Below are positions 1 through 11,201 of a DNA stretch of 64,000 nucleotides, piece by piece. Source of the DNA: Diplolepis rosae (taxonomy: Eukaryota; Arthropoda; Insecta; Hymenoptera; Diplolepididae); NCBI GenBank assembly GCA_030998225.1, contig JAPYXD010000308.1, forward strand, positions 382,001 through 446,000. The letters are read 5' to 3'. How positions within the stretch are numbered: the first letter of the stretch is position 1; each line of letters opens with the position of its first letter. Under the pieces are notes generated by a model. The model worked only from the letters and a program-made list of their open reading frames with translations, searched no databases and was not told the DNA's origin. Made by a program: the position numbers and the translations under genes.

Positions 1-229
1 TTTTATTGCAAATTTTGCAATGAAATCTTGTTTCATCTGCTAATGTAACCACCCACTCTCTCCACGACGGAAATTCCTCAAGCCATCCCAACTGAAAGTT
101 TTTTGCATTTTTCATGACTTTTCTAGCGGGTTGACATTCGTTTGAACCAGAGTTCAAACGGTGGTCAACCTTCGTTTGAACCTGGCTGTCCTTCAAAACA
201 CTCGAATTTGGGTCAACCGGATTACTCAT
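1..229 (-). CDS. N-terminal part of a BED/zinc-finger-like protein, runs off window
   Basis: An open frame starts at ATG 229 and stays open to base 1 (76 codons), so the 3' end lies outside the window. The N-terminus is polar and carries a short repeat in the DNA (GGTTCAAACGAA-type units at about 130-185). It is followed by a motif of the form FQLGWLEEFPSW and then CKICNK, a Cys-x2-Cys pair at the very edge. The order 'aromatic-WLEEF-W, then CxxC' resembles the start of TTF/BED-like fingers in hAT-derived proteins of the ZNF862/KIAA1586 kind. That family link is inferred from pattern only, and the second half of the finger is not visible. It could be a host gene or a transposon-derived gene. 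Confidence 0.4.
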   Translation of the reverse strand, partial: MSNPVDPNSSVLKDSQVQTKVDHRLNSGSNECQPARKVMKNAKNFQLGWLEEFPSWREWVVTLADETRFHCKICNK

Positions 230-689
230 TGTGAACAATAAATTATACGACGAAGGAAAACAGAATTATTTGAAAAGAATTAATAAGATGAAAAGTCGAT
301 AAAATTGAGCGAATGTGAATAATTTGTAATCTGCACACAAATAAGGTTTCACAAAATATTTCTCTAATTGCGTCCAAGATTAGAGCAGAATCTATGCAAC
401 CGATTGTTAAAGGTTTTAAAAGTTTTCGCTTTAATTTAAAAAGCAAGTCTTCATAGTATTTTACTAAGTAATGAAAGTATGTCTACAATCGTTTTCTTGA
501 ATCCTACCCAAAGGTCAAACATGGTGCAAAAATGTCGTAAAATAAGAAAAATGTCTGAGTACTTTGAAGAAGTTTTTCTAAATCGATATGTATCATATTC
601 CAATAATATTTAGGAATATTTATTAAAATATTCATCTTCTAAATTTGTTTGATTAATGTACAGAGTACACTTTATATTTGAAATTTGTA
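230..689. other. AT-rich sequence, no gene seen
   Basis: AT-rich DNA upstream of the edge gene. It would include that gene's promoter and 5' UTR if the ATG at 229 is real. No motif or reading frame of weight was found. Confidence 0.5.
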
Positions 690-905
690 TACACTCTAAA
701 TCTGAATCAGTCAAATTTTCACTGATTGAATCAGTGATTTGCCTTTTCACTGAATCATCAGTGGAAACAATATTTTTCACTGTTAAATCAGTTACTTTTC
801 ACTGAAGTAATCAGTGAAATTTGACTGATTCACAGTAACCTGTTTTTAGTTATTTAAATCAGTCAAATTTCACTGATAATCAGTAGATTTTGACTGATTC
901 ATATT
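690..905. repeat. Short-motif array of TCAGTGAAA / TGACTGATTCA
   Basis: About a dozen copies of two half-motifs (TCAGTGAAA or its complement, and TGACTGATTCA) occur in both orientations within about 215 bases, so the stretch can fold on itself in many registers. Such short inverted units are typical of subterminal regions of DNA transposons. No element boundary is visible on the left side. Confidence 0.6.
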
Positions 906-914
906 TGAAATTTG

Positions 915-2985
915 TACAGTTTTTAAAAAAATCCGAAACTTTTTGAATTTAGTAGTTTATTTATAAAATTTGAGAATGTTGTAGTTGATATTTCTATATA
1001 GAACTTTAAGCATTTATGGACATAAAATTTCATTTAAAGTTTCTTCTATCGGTATTCAAAACTTTCAACAATTTTGCAAGATCAGTCAAATGCAAAATTT
1101 GACAGAGTATTTAATCAAAATATTTACATTTATTTTTTAAATATTTTGAAAATAATTCGACTAAAATAATGATTAATAAGATTTTGTAACATTGTGGGAA
1201 TATTGGAACGCTTCAAGATTAAATTTTGAGTACAATTTTCAATTAATGAATGTTTAAAGAATTGAGTGAAAGCATCAATTAAAAAATATTTTTACTTTAT
1301 AAATTTGATTAAGTGCAGTAATAAGAAAATTTTGACTTTCTATAAAGCATTTCATTTATCTGATTAAAAGTCTGTGCATACGTCACTAAAACGTAAGATT
1401 AAAAAACTTTAAACTGCTTTTACCATCAATCTATGAATGTGGATTTTAAACCGTAATTTAATGTGTCTTATTTTTTTTTGATAAAATATTTTTAACATAA
1501 TTTTTTGCTTAAAGTAGCCGATTTACTCGATTAAAAATTGGTCAACTTGTATATTTCAAAATTCTGTAATAAAAGTATTTTCATATTATGTTTTTGTATC
1601 CTATGCGTAGAATTTTAATTTTAAAATTGAGATTTCTCACAAAGAAGAAAGATTGTCTTATTAAAGCAGTTTATTCCCAGAAATTAAAAATCATTTACTT
1701 AATATTTCGATTCCAAACATTGAATATTTATTGACTTTGAATAAAACAGAAAAAAAATTTTTATGAAGTTTTAAAATCTTTTTACAATGTTACGAATTGG
1801 GCCGAATTTAGAATTACGAAATCTTTCATTAGAAAAAGAAAAAGTCACTCACATGAAATAAACTTCTGTAAGAATTATCAAGATTGAAGAGATGTTAAAA
1901 TATTTGAAAAATAATGCAATTGTAAAATTGCAATTTATATCAATATTTGACAAATTTTTAGCTTTCTCAATCAAAGCATTATCCGGAAATTTTTAGTTCC
2001 TATAAAAAGATGGAATATTTATCAATTTCTTGAATGTTCATACATTAAAAAAATATCGAATTAGAGAATTATATGCAAAGTATTTTCCATTAAGAAGACA
2101 TAAACATGACATAATTAGTTTTATATCTACATTTTCAGCTTACTTTTTTGTGGCTTAAGCACACATTTTGAATTCGAAATACAAAAATGCTCTACAGAGT
2201 TGAAGTATTTCCTGAATCAATTATTATTGATCCTGAATTCTATTGGAAAATTTGTTGTTTACTGTTCAAATCTTACTACGATTTCAGACGGACAGACAAA
2301 TTAAGAACTACAAAATATTTCATCCAAAAGATTGCACTCCTCCATAAAATCTTGTCAAATTGTAACAAGATTTGAACACTTCGAACGAACATTTTTATGT
2401 AAAATTTAAAGTTGATTGATATTTATATGTTAATATGGAAATACCAATAAACACATATTTTAGCTTTTTAATTTATCTACTGCTATTAGACAATTTTCCA
2501 TTTCCGTAGAGATTTTAAGTTTTGGAATGAAAGGTTTGTGCTTAGGCCACAAAAATGAGAGATGAAAATATTTCTAACATATAACTGAAAATATAAATTA
2601 TGAACTTGAATTTTATGTTCATTTTATCTTGATAGAAAATATTGTTCTAATTGAAAAATTGTTAAATGTACAAAATTAGTAAGAAGTATATAAATTTGAA
2701 TGGAAAATTATATATTGATTCAAATTTTATACATTTATTGTCACTAAATTTCATTGAAAGTTTATTTTTGAAGTGTTGAAATCCTCATGAAATTTTCCAA
2801 GATCATACTGATGTTTATTTCATGCAGACTTTCTTCAAGAAATTGAAGAAAAGTGTTATTTCTTGAACTATATACTTCGTAAATTCAAATTCGTCGTCTG
2901 CTACGCGCCTCTTTTGCACGTACTCGAGAAAAATACAATTCTTAATTTGGACTCGATAAACGAAAGCGTGAATTCTAAAAATAAC
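915..2985. repeat. Divergent relative of the hAT foldback arm at 56-57.5 kb
   Basis: Blocks at 915-1060, 1555-1880 and 2590-2985 align in the same order with 55,990-57,480 (the right arm of the 3.76-kb hAT foldback). The shared blocks include the run around TTGAATATTTATTGACTTTGA and the outer block with GTCGTCTGCT.CGCGCCTCTTTTG. Identity is much lower than between the two arms of the later copy, so this looks like an old, single-armed, truncated family member. Open frames here (for example 2,815-3,231 minus) are not conserved in the other copies and are not called. Confidence 0.65.
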
Positions 2986-3162
2986 TTGAAAACTCAAGCA
3001 TTGTAACGAAGTCCGTCTTCGTGCACCTTCGGCTTTACACGAAGCTGGTGACCGCAGCGTGTAGCAGAGCCGACTCACTGACACGCCACGTTTGCATGTG
3101 TTTCTCCCAGATGGGAACGTGGTGGGGGCCGAAAAATCCCACGTTCTGGAGACACTGCAGAG

Positions 3163-3214
3163 AACCACTGCAAACAGCAGACGCAAAACGCCGCGCACGC
3201 AACCATTCTCACGT
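3163..3214 (+). repeat. 52-bp direct repeat, copy 1
   Basis: The sequence from GAGAACCACTGCAAAC to TCTCACGTA recurs at 4,287-4,338 with three or so substitutions. This copy sits just before the LTR that starts at 3,219. The other lies 78 bases past the LTR's end, so it is not a simple target duplication. Confidence 0.7.
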
Positions 3215-3218
3215 AAGT

Positions 3219-4208
3219 TGTTACGAGCCAATCACGTCGAAGTTGCGTGATCGATGATGATTGGCTGGTTCTCGTGGCGTTAACTCTTAAAAGAGACCGG
3301 GAAATTACAACTGCAAATAAAAGGACACTGACTGTGTTAAATTATTATTTAATGAACTTTTAATTCCTTGACTAAATCTGGACTTCACGCACACGAATAC
3401 CCCGAGATACAGGTTCTACAAGTTCGACGAGAGAACTTGTAGGTGATCCGAGTTGTAAGTCTTTCAACGGTCATCTGTCTGACTTGCACTCCGCAAAGCT
3501 CACGTACCCTCCTCACAGCTGTCTCTCTCTCTCACGCATCCCTTCTCTCTCAAATTCGCTAGCTGGCCCTCGCTAGGCCCAGCCCAACTTCCCGGAGAAG
3601 CTCGACTGCTGGAACCCGAGTCCGAAGAAGCCCGACTCGGGAAACCCCAGTCCCAGCTTCTACCCTCAGCTGCAAGTTTTTATGGTGCTTGCAGTGGAGG
3701 CGCAAAAGAAGGTAGTAAAGCAGTAAATCTCAATGGATTATCTCTTTACTTCCTTCTGGCGACCAGATATACCATTTCGAATTTCCTTTCGTGCTCTATC
3801 TTAATTCTAACTACTTTAAATCTACTGTCCAGACTTAGTCTTCCAATCCTTAAATTAGTGTACATAGTATAAATATAAAACTTACAAGAGAAACTTATAA
3901 CTAATTTTACAGTGTAGGGATTTCTAAAGCCGAACCAAATGTTTTACGGCTACAAAATACAAATTGAAGCTTATACTTGATTCTAAGGACTAAACTTTCC
4001 TATAAATAGCTTTACCGTTCTCAAGGTCTATATAAATGTTTTTAATACTTGGGTATTTTTGTCAATTAATATCGAATTATTACGGGGATTTCCTGAATTT
4101 GGGATTCATTTTGCTGATTTTGTATCTGTTAAATCAAAGACGGCGCGTAATTATCGATATCTCGGTGGGTTTAATCGAACGCGTGCGAGAATATAGTCGC
4201 ACGTTACA
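3219..4208 (+). mobile_element. Solo LTR, divergent member of the same family as 8,274-9,331
   Basis: Starts TGTTACGAGCC and ends CGCACGTTACA. The LTR at 8,274-9,331 starts with the same 11 bases and ends GTCGCTCGTTACA. About 990 bases with no open frame, as expected for an LTR. No target duplication is obvious (AAGT on the left, GCGT on the right), so one flank may have been rearranged. The 52-bp direct repeat around it supports local recombination. Confidence 0.55.
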
Positions 4209-4286
4209 GCGTACATGTGATTCCTCGCGCACGCAATATCAGCTGTAGGTACAAGCCGTACAAGGAGCCTTCAATCAGAGAGAACT

Positions 4287-4338
4287 CAGAGAACCACTAC
4301 AAACAGCAGACGCAAAACGCTGCGCACGCAACCATTCT
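4287..4338 (+). repeat. 52-bp direct repeat, copy 2
   Basis: Matches 3,163-3,214. It begins in GAGAACCACTACAAAC and both copies stop matching just after CTCACGTA. Confidence 0.7.
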
Positions 4339-4490
4339 CACGTACGTACTGCTGTTGGCGTTGTGTGTGTAACGTTCGCGTTTCAAATTGTTTCAAATCT
4401 GGACACCTGCACGTAATTAGTGCAATTATTCTTGGCAGAATGTGTTGAATTTTGCGTGCGAGCTCACACTTATAACGCACAGTCTTTCAA

Positions 4491-5674
4491 CACTGTAAAA
4501 AATGAAACTGTTGAAAATTACCCACTTCGTGACAATCGCGTAATGGGTCGTTGTGAAATTCTCACGTCAGTGTAAATTCACTGCAATGCTACATGCTATT
4601 TTACCCTAGCAATGTAAAAAGACAACGCCTGTTGGAGGTAATAAAAAGACCTTCGAATCACGTAGTGATTTAGCATGTACGGTCGTAGGGAATTTGTGAT
4701 GTTATGGAAGGGAAAAACCGTCGACATTCAATGTGAAATTACCGCTTCAGTGTAAAATTACTGTGCAACGGTAACTTTATGACACCTTGGTAAATTTACC
4801 TCAGAAAGCGTGTGATTTTATTTTAAGGAAGGAATCGTCCCCTGTATAGAACTTAATTATCACGTGATTGAATTCTTTACATTTTGCACTGTTTTAGCCC
4901 AATTTCTCATTTTTACAATCGAAGACCTCACAAACAATTTTCAATACTTTAGAAAACATACAAAGCGTTCAAAATTGTACATACTTTTAAATTGAATCAA
5001 CTCAAAAAATATTACTTGAAACTAGAAAATAATATTATAAAGTTTTAAATGATTTTTTTTTCCCTTTTAAAACGTCACAAAACTTGGATTATATGAAAAA
5101 ATGAAAGTGTGGACATATTGATTAATTATTACTACAGATTCACTGTATCAATTCCTATAAAAAATATTTTCTCGCAATTATTCTTCGTAGGTTCGTGGTC
5201 ACCATGTCTGACTTCTACTCCTGTGTTCCTGCGTTCGAATCCTGCCATCTTAATTAATTTTTCTGTTACAGGTTCTATACATATATTATGTTATTCTTTC
5301 TGTTCAATAATTATTATTTCATTATGTACGTTGTGTAATTTAATTGAGATTTAATAATTTAATTAATTAATGTAATGAATATTTCGAATTTGTGTTAAGA
5401 GAAAGAAATTCACAATTTTTTTTTATTTTTCTGTACAATATTTCCTCGCGGAGGGAATTTTACCTTGGCGAGGTAAAACAGCACGCAATGATGTGCTATT
5501 TGCACTTTCACACTTTGTGAAATTCACTACTAGAGGGATTTCTAGTTGATACAGATAGTAAATTCGCCTGGGCAGGGTAATTTTACTGATATTGGTAAAC
5601 TCACTACGTGAGTCGATGGACCTTCTATTACCTCCGTACCACGGAGGGAAATTCACCCTATGTTTTTTACAGTG
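4491..5674. mobile_element. Non-autonomous element with CACTGTAAAAAA ends
   Basis: The left end reads CACTGTAAAAAATG and the right end reads TATGTTTTTTACAGTG, giving short inverted termini of CACTG type. The interior near both ends repeats a motif close to GTAAATTCAC / GTGAATTTAC (for example around 4,575, 4,740 and 5,520-5,620), like the subterminal repeats of EnSpm/CACTA elements. There is no coding frame. No clean 2-3 bp target duplication is seen (CAA against TAT), so the exact boundaries are tentative. A short stretch with B-box-like GTTCGAATCC lies inside at about 5,230. Confidence 0.5.
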
Positions 5675-6455
5675 TATGTAATTTGTTTTGATATTTTTAT
5701 TATATTTTCTCCAAAAACAAAAATAAAGCTGAGGGTTGAGACAGTGGTTTCAGTACATAACTTTCTTTATGTCAATTTCGTCAATATACAATTTAATTAT
5801 ATATAGATATTATCTTAATGTCTTTGATAATGAACATTTTCGACTGGTCGTATTTTTCTTACACTCAGTGGCTCAGTGCAGCGGCTCCAACTATCCTGTA
5901 ATTCCTTTTCGGTAATTTAACCTAAAAAAAAGTGAATTTACACTGGAACGGTGTAAGGTGTGTGTCTTTTATAGTTTTGCAGATTTTTGTCTAAATACTT
6001 ACAGGTTTTTGACTAAATACACATGTGTACATGTATATTTGTTTCTACTAATGTTCAAAAAAATTATTGGTGATAGAGGAAACTAAAAATAATATGTAAA
6101 AATCATCAAAAAATCCTATCATGTTCACCTTGCGATGAACTTACGACCCAGATCGAAACAAAAATTAATTTGCAGTCCTCTAAGCGTCTCGATGCTGATC
6201 AGACCTTAGAGTAGTAAGAATCTTAAGTTTCAACGACACATGATATAAATTTTGTAAGCATTTGTTCCTCAAACAATTAGGTTAGTTATGGAAGGTTAAA
6301 GAAGCTATGGCAGATTTTCTAAAGAATTTAACTTTTCTTTATGGACACTAAAAAAATATATCTCAAAGCCCATTATGATCACTCCAATATATTTTCAGAA
6401 AAATAATATTCATGTTTACAGAAATCATGAACTTGTGTGAATTTATGTACATTAT
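5675..6455. other. No gene seen
   Basis: AT-rich. Around 5,905-5,960 there is sequence resembling the subterminal motif of the CACTG element (GTGAATTTACACTGG), perhaps a fragment of the same family. Nothing else was recognised. Confidence 0.4.
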
Positions 6456-6458
6456 GCA

Positions 6459-6598
6459 ATAGTATATTACATTACAAGGGGCGAAACAGAGCGATTGCAT
6501 GAGTGTGAAGTTTGCTGCCCGAGTGAAACGAGGGCTGCAATCACACGAAATGCTTTCGCTCTGTTTTGTTTCGAGTAATGTATACTATTTTTCATAGC
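6459..6598. repeat. Short inverted-repeat element (hairpin)
   Basis: AATAGTATATTACATTAC followed by GCGAAACAGAGCG on the left pairs with CGCTCTGTTTTGTTTCG followed by GTAATGTATACTATT on the right. The result is a roughly 140-base MITE-like hairpin with a GC-rich middle. Confidence 0.6.
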
Positions 6599-6712
6599 AA
6601 CTCTTTTGAGAATCTGATTGGCTGTAACTGTGGAGCGGGTTGAAACAGCGACTTTCAACCCGCTCTACAGGTACCGAAAATCGGATTTTCAAAGGAGGCG
6701 CTATGAAATAAT
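6590..6712. repeat. Second MITE-like hairpin, abutting the Rrp36 stop codon
   Basis: TTTCATAGC..CTCTTTTGAGAATC on the left pairs with GATTTTCAAAGGAGGCGCTATGAAA on the right. Inside is a second perfect hairpin, GAGCGGGTTGAAA / TTTCAACCCGCTC. It lies within the 3' UTR or terminator area of the Rrp36 gene, whose stop is at 6,717-6,719. Confidence 0.6.
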
Positions 6713-6716
6713 CATT

Positions 6717-7445
6717 TTAATCAAAGTTCTCAAATTTTTTTCTCTCTTTATTTATATTTTTCCGACGTAATCTCTTAATATGCTTCTTAAGTTTTCCAGA
6801 ATTCTTTAGTTCTTCATATTGAGAAACCAAGTCCAAGATTTTTTTTTCAGCTGAAAAATATTGTAAAAATATCAGAGATCTCTAAAAATATATTTCCCAT
6901 GATAGTAAAAATATGCAGGATTTTGAATACTAACATTTCTTTTTAAATTTAGGTTTTTCTCCGCTTCTTATGGCATGGACAATTTCCTGCTTTTCTTTTT
7001 GATGCTGTTCCTCTTTTTGTTTTTTCCTTTCTTCTTCTCTTATTTGATTTTCTAATCTTTGAATAAGATATTTTATTCTTCTAACCGTTTTAGGATCAGT
7101 AGCATTCTTAAGTTGCTCTTTTAAAGTGTTCAAATCATTCTTCTTAACTTCAAATAGAAAGCTATAGGAATTCTTGAAAGCCTTTTGATTAAAAGTTCCG
7201 CATAAACTATCGAATCTGGGATCCCTTGGAATATTTTTTTTAACAGGAAAAATTTCCATAAATCTAGGCACTTGTTTCCTAGCAGTAATTTCTCGTGGTC
7301 TATTCTTATTTTCTCGTTTGAAACTATTTTTTTTTGAGTTTTGAGTTCCGAACACTGCCTCATTGTAAACTTTACTGCCAAGTTTCTCTTTCAAATTCTG
7401 TAAGTCCTTGAAGCTCATTTTAGAAAGTTCTGCTCGAATTGCAAC
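6717..7445 (-). CDS. RRP36: Rrp36, ribosomal RNA processing protein 36, last two coding exons
   Basis: Rrp36 is a nucleolar component of the early 90S pre-ribosome needed for the first cleavages that yield 18S rRNA (family knowledge). Exon n-1 is 7,445-6,935 and the last exon is 6,850-6,717. The acceptor TTTTTTAG lies before 7,445, the donor GTTAGT follows 6,935 and the acceptor TTTTTCAG precedes 6,850. The codon split across the intron gives Ser, and the two exons join in frame to a TAA stop. Diagnostic segments are ELSKMSFKDLQNLKEKLGSK, KNRPREITARK, RDPRFDSLCGTFN, a charged coiled coil (IQRLENQIREEERKKQ), and a basic tail with SQYEELKNSGKL. The acceptor before codon V-A-I-R-A-E-L shows that at least one upstream exon with the real start is missing. 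None was recognised up to 8.3 kb, where a solo LTR sits. The reading frame is intact, unlike its transposon neighbours. Confidence 0.88.
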
Positions 7446-8273
7446 CTAAAAAATACAATAAAAATGTTAATAAAAAACAAAGAGCAAATTAACTGTAAAA
7501 AAATCCCATTTAGTAGGTGATACATCGTTTTACGTTAAAAGTTTACGAAGGACACGTGGAATTATATTATATATTATTATATATTATATTATTTTTTCCG
7601 TTTCAGGAATGACAAAAGGTGAATCTTATAAAGATTTTTCGATACTAAATCGAATCAGATCGCAAAATTTACCTAACACGTCAGGTTTTAGAAACGGAAA
7701 AAAATTTAGTAGAAATGATGTACTATCTCTAGTGCACCTGCGTCACTACACTGGAGGGCGAGTGCAGCACTCTTTGCAGGTTAGCAGTTTTACTTTTTCG
7801 TGGACTAACTGCTTTCCCACAATTGTGGGAGAGCTACTGCCCCTCAGGAGGGAATGCTGTTGCTCCGAATAGATAATGCTGCGGCGAGTCATATAAACTG
7901 TGATTTAACTGTATTGTTCAATGGATAATTCGATTGTTTTGATATTTCTAAAACCTCGTTAATTATTATATATCTTTTGAAGAATTTGTTTAATTTCTTA
8001 AAATGATGTGAAATTATTTCAAATCTCAATATTGAGGTTAGGTTATTTGTAAACAGATCGTAATCCACCAAAAAGTACTTCCATATATATATACAGAAAG
8101 CACCATTTCAATGGGAACTTTCATGTAAATCATAAAAAGCTTAAAAGTTGCACTTTCGCCTGCTTTCGCATTTGCCTGACGATGCGGTGCAGCTACACTT
8201 CCTACCGGAAGGAGCGCTGTGTTCCTTCGACGTAAGTCAACTGCTCTCCAAAAAAGGGGCAGTTGCTCACCCA
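7446..8273. other. No confident gene, expected first intron/5' end of Rrp36
   Basis: Should contain the intron upstream of the Rrp36 exon and perhaps its first exon, but no short exon with a compatible donor could be picked. The frame at 7,609-7,872 (plus) has no recognisable motif. Confidence 0.3.
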
Positions 8274-9331
8274 TGTTACGAGCCGCAACTAATGCGCATG
8301 ATCGAAGGTATTCTGGCGATTGGTTGGTTCATTCGCGAACAAATTGTAGGAACAAACCGGAAAATTTGAAATAAAATAACATTGATAATTTGTTATTTAG
8401 ATTTAATCGTAAGAAACCGAGGTAAGGCGAAGTCTGAATTTACAAAGAGTTATAACGACTAACTCCGAAGCGTGACTCCTAACGACTGACTCTCAAGAGT
8501 GTCCAAAAAAGAATGCATGCCCTCTTTCAAAACTATGCACTAGTTTTCACACCCTTATTACTCTATTCACACGTGCGCACACAGACACATACATACGAAT
8601 ACATGTTCCCAGACTCCTTACAAGAATCTTAACCAAGTCCTTTAGTCTACGACTCTCACCACTGAAATGGATTTTCTTGGAAACCTTTAAGTGCATCGGC
8701 TCCAGGTTTCATATAACATAGCCTTAAATTTAAACTAAACATAAATATAAAGAAATGTCTAAACTCGCGTCTGGAGTATCTCAATAATTTCTTGTATGTT
8801 TTTCTCTCAAAACTAACCCTAATCGAATTGATTGAAATATTAGTAATAAAACTGTCTTAACTAACGCGATTCTAATTCAGACATCACCTTTAGCTTAAAA
8901 TCTATTAACAGAATGAAAGTTTATTACTGACAGAAAGTCCTTAAGTCTAATATTACAATTTATGATTTCGACAGCACATGAGAATATAAGATTTCTCAGA
9001 TTTAACATTTCACAATTCTAGCAGATCGTTAAGATAAAATATAAGTTCTAAATGGTAAATATTTCTAAAAGCTAAAAGTAATCTATGTTACATGATTTAT
9101 TAATTTTAAGTTAAATGCGAGAGAGAGATTTTTATGATTCCTATTCAGGGATATTTTCAGATCAGTTCCATGTTAAGAATACTATTTTGTTTATAAATTT
9201 ATATATTTTATAATTTGAACGTGAGTTTTAACAATTTTGCACATATTTTATTTCAAATGATTGCGCGAAATTATGAATGTGAATTCTTGCTATCTAGTGA
9301 AGAACGAGCAAGGTATTAGTCGCTCGTTACA
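8274..9331 (+). mobile_element. Solo LTR, Gypsy-type target duplication
   Basis: A 1,058-bp sequence starts TGTTACGAGCC and ends CGCTCGTTACA, giving TG...CA termini. It is flanked by a 4-bp direct repeat CCCA at 8,270-8,273 and 9,332-9,335. The lack of internal coding sequence and the single copy point to a solo LTR left by LTR-LTR recombination. The 4-bp duplication fits Ty3/Gypsy or errantivirus-like integrases (family knowledge). The LTR at 3,219-4,208 shares both termini. Confidence 0.8.
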
Positions 9332-9357
9332 CCCACAGAGGGAACACAGCATACCCA

Positions 9358-9480
9358 AAGGCAAGATCATAAGATGATTCAGCCAGTAAAGACTAGGTCA
9401 GAAGATGATCCATCCATTAAAGGCGAGTTATATATAGTTATGGTCTTTACTAGCTGAATCATCTTCTGGTTTTGCCTTTA
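9358..9480. repeat. Imperfect palindrome
   Basis: AGGCAAGATCATAAGATGATTCAGCCAGTAAAGAC is mirrored by GTCTTTACTAGCTGAATCATCTTCTGGTTTTGCCTTT, with a diverged direct repeat of AGATGAT.CA.CCA.TAAAG in between. It lies just beyond the solo LTR. Sequence from 9,481 to 9,938 holds nothing recognisable. Confidence 0.55.
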
Positions 9481-9938
9481 TTGGCTAAATCATTTTCTGA
9501 AATAAAAATGTACTAGAATAGACTTACATTTATCCATAAAAATGTAAATAAAACTAGTCAGAGAGTCTGGCAGCCGTTAACAATGAAATTGAATTCAGAC
9601 GTTCAAATTGAAGCAACTTTTAAAATTGCGTGGAAAAATGAACAAATCCAGATACCATTGTTTAATTTGGGCTATCTTTTTGCGCTGATTACAAATTTAC
9701 TCCCAAAACCTCAAAAAGAAACAATATCTTATGCTTACAATTCAAGTCTACTTTTCCTTTACTAATTTAAAAATTACATAACTAATTTTTCGATTTTCAG
9801 TAAACTGCATTTTGCTTGTTCTAAATGTTTTTAAATATATGAAAAAAAGCAATAAAACTATTATTATTGTAAACACAGCTTATTTACTTGATACAAATAA
9901 TAACAAGATATAAATTATATAATAATAAAAATAATTGT

Positions 9939-10292
9939 TTACGAAAGTAATCTAAGCTTCTTTGTCGCAATCTCTAATTCATCTTCGCTTTCATCGCTTT
10001 GTATGCCTACATTTCTTATAATCTGCGGATCTTCGATTTCATGTAAATAATGAATATCAATGTCGGTGATGATGGTCATGACAATGTTCATGTATGTCTT
10101 ACGATAACAGCTGAACCGAAGATCATACGGGCGCGAATCGTGCTTTCAACATCCTCTAGTGGTTTTTTTGTAGGCAATTTGGCATTCACTAGGTATAGTT
10201 TTCATTAACTCTTCAGATATCAAAGGTTCTCTGCTTAAAACTGATACCAAATCACTTGCTAAGTTTTCAACGAGACAAAAGAAACAAATCAT
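9939..10292 (-). pseudogene. Decayed coding fragment of unknown family
   Basis: Reading minus from ATG 10,292, a frame with normal-looking composition (MICFFCLVENLASDLV at the start) runs to a TGA at about 10,150. A second frame overlapping that point continues with DLRFSCYRKTYMNIV and DIDIHYLHEIEDPQ. It ends in an acidic then basic tail (QSDESEDELE, KKLRLLS) and a TAA at 9,939-9,941. The two frames meet where one base is gained or lost, so this looks like one coding sequence with one frameshift. The family is not recognised. The acidic-basic C-terminus is typical of nuclear proteins or transposon ORFs. Confidence 0.35.
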
Positions 10293-10666
10293 CTCAATTT
10301 AATAATTTGTCGATTAGGTTTTAAAAGTTCCTGCAATTTGAAAGTGAAAAAACCGTTCAATTTTATTGCTTAAGACCGCTCTCTGCACGGAGAAAAAAAT
10401 CTGACTATAATAGTAAAAACACTAGTCATGCTTTTGTAGCAGGTTTCGTTTTTGCTATCCTGGTGAAAAAATCATACATTTCAAACAGGGATCCCTTCAT
10501 GCTAAAAAAGTACTAAGTTTCATGCTTTTAGAAAAAAAAAATCTTGTGCAACATGATAAAAACATTTTTTGCAAAACACGGACAGAAAAGGTACTTCGAG
10601 CACCTAGAAAAGCTTTTGTTCCTCAAGTTTGCTTATATGCAGTGACAATATGGTTTATATTTCCCC
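10293..10666. other. No gene seen
   Basis: AT-rich sequence ending in the AA target duplication (10,667-10,668) of the large element that starts at 10,669. Confidence 0.4.
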
Positions 10667-10682
10667 AACCCACTTGAAAAAG

Positions 10683-10850
10683 CGAAAGTATAAAATGACG
10701 TACAAAAGGACGTATAAAAGTACGTTCGAAGGGACGTACCAAAGTACGCACAAAATTCTGTACAAAAGGAAATGCCAAATTGGGATACAAAAAGACGTCC
10801 TTTTGTACGTCCTTTGGTACGTCCTTTTATACGACGTCATTTCCTACTTC
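10683..10850. repeat. Subterminal array of GACGTAC / AAAAGGACGTA units
   Basis: Direct and inverted copies of AAAAGGACGTA and its complement TACGTCCTTTT fill the first about 170 bases inside the left end. The same array, inverted, is at 28,305-28,457. Terminal arrays like this are where CACTA-type transposase subunits bind (family knowledge). The open frames seen here on both strands (rich in K-R-T-Y) are by-products of the repeat. Confidence 0.75.
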
Positions 10851-11201
10851 AAAAGAAGTTTTTAAAAATCATTATTTTTTCAGTTTACGGTAATAAAAAT
10901 GCGTCTTATGAACACAGTGTGCTCATTAGACAAATAGCATAATGTTATATAATTTATTCATACTGGTTGTTGCTAAATAAAACACCGGATCGTTATAGGT
11001 TTAAACAATTTCATATTTTGAAATTAAATAATAGACATAAATAGTCATACACAACTATAAGAAACATAAAGAATGTATATATAAATCGAAGAACCAACGG
11101 GCTAACTAGACTGTATAATAATTTAATTTGAGATATAATTGTAATATTTCTATTAGAAAACTTAACTTATTTACTTCCGAAATACTTTGGTCAATTAATT
11201 T

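Noticed and set aside
2815..3231. 138-residue minus frame
   Set aside because: Spans the boundary between an old repeat and other DNA, has no motif and is not kept in the related copy at 57.4 kb.
5195..5262. Possible tRNA (GTTCGAATCC B-box)
   Set aside because: The B-box is good but no acceptor stem or normal anticodon arm can be formed. At most a tRNA-derived fragment inside the CACTG element.
10629..10865. Open frames on both strands rich in K/R/T/Y (also 28,284-28,550)
   Set aside because: They are read-through of the GACGTAC subterminal array, appear on both strands and in both arms, and have no domain.
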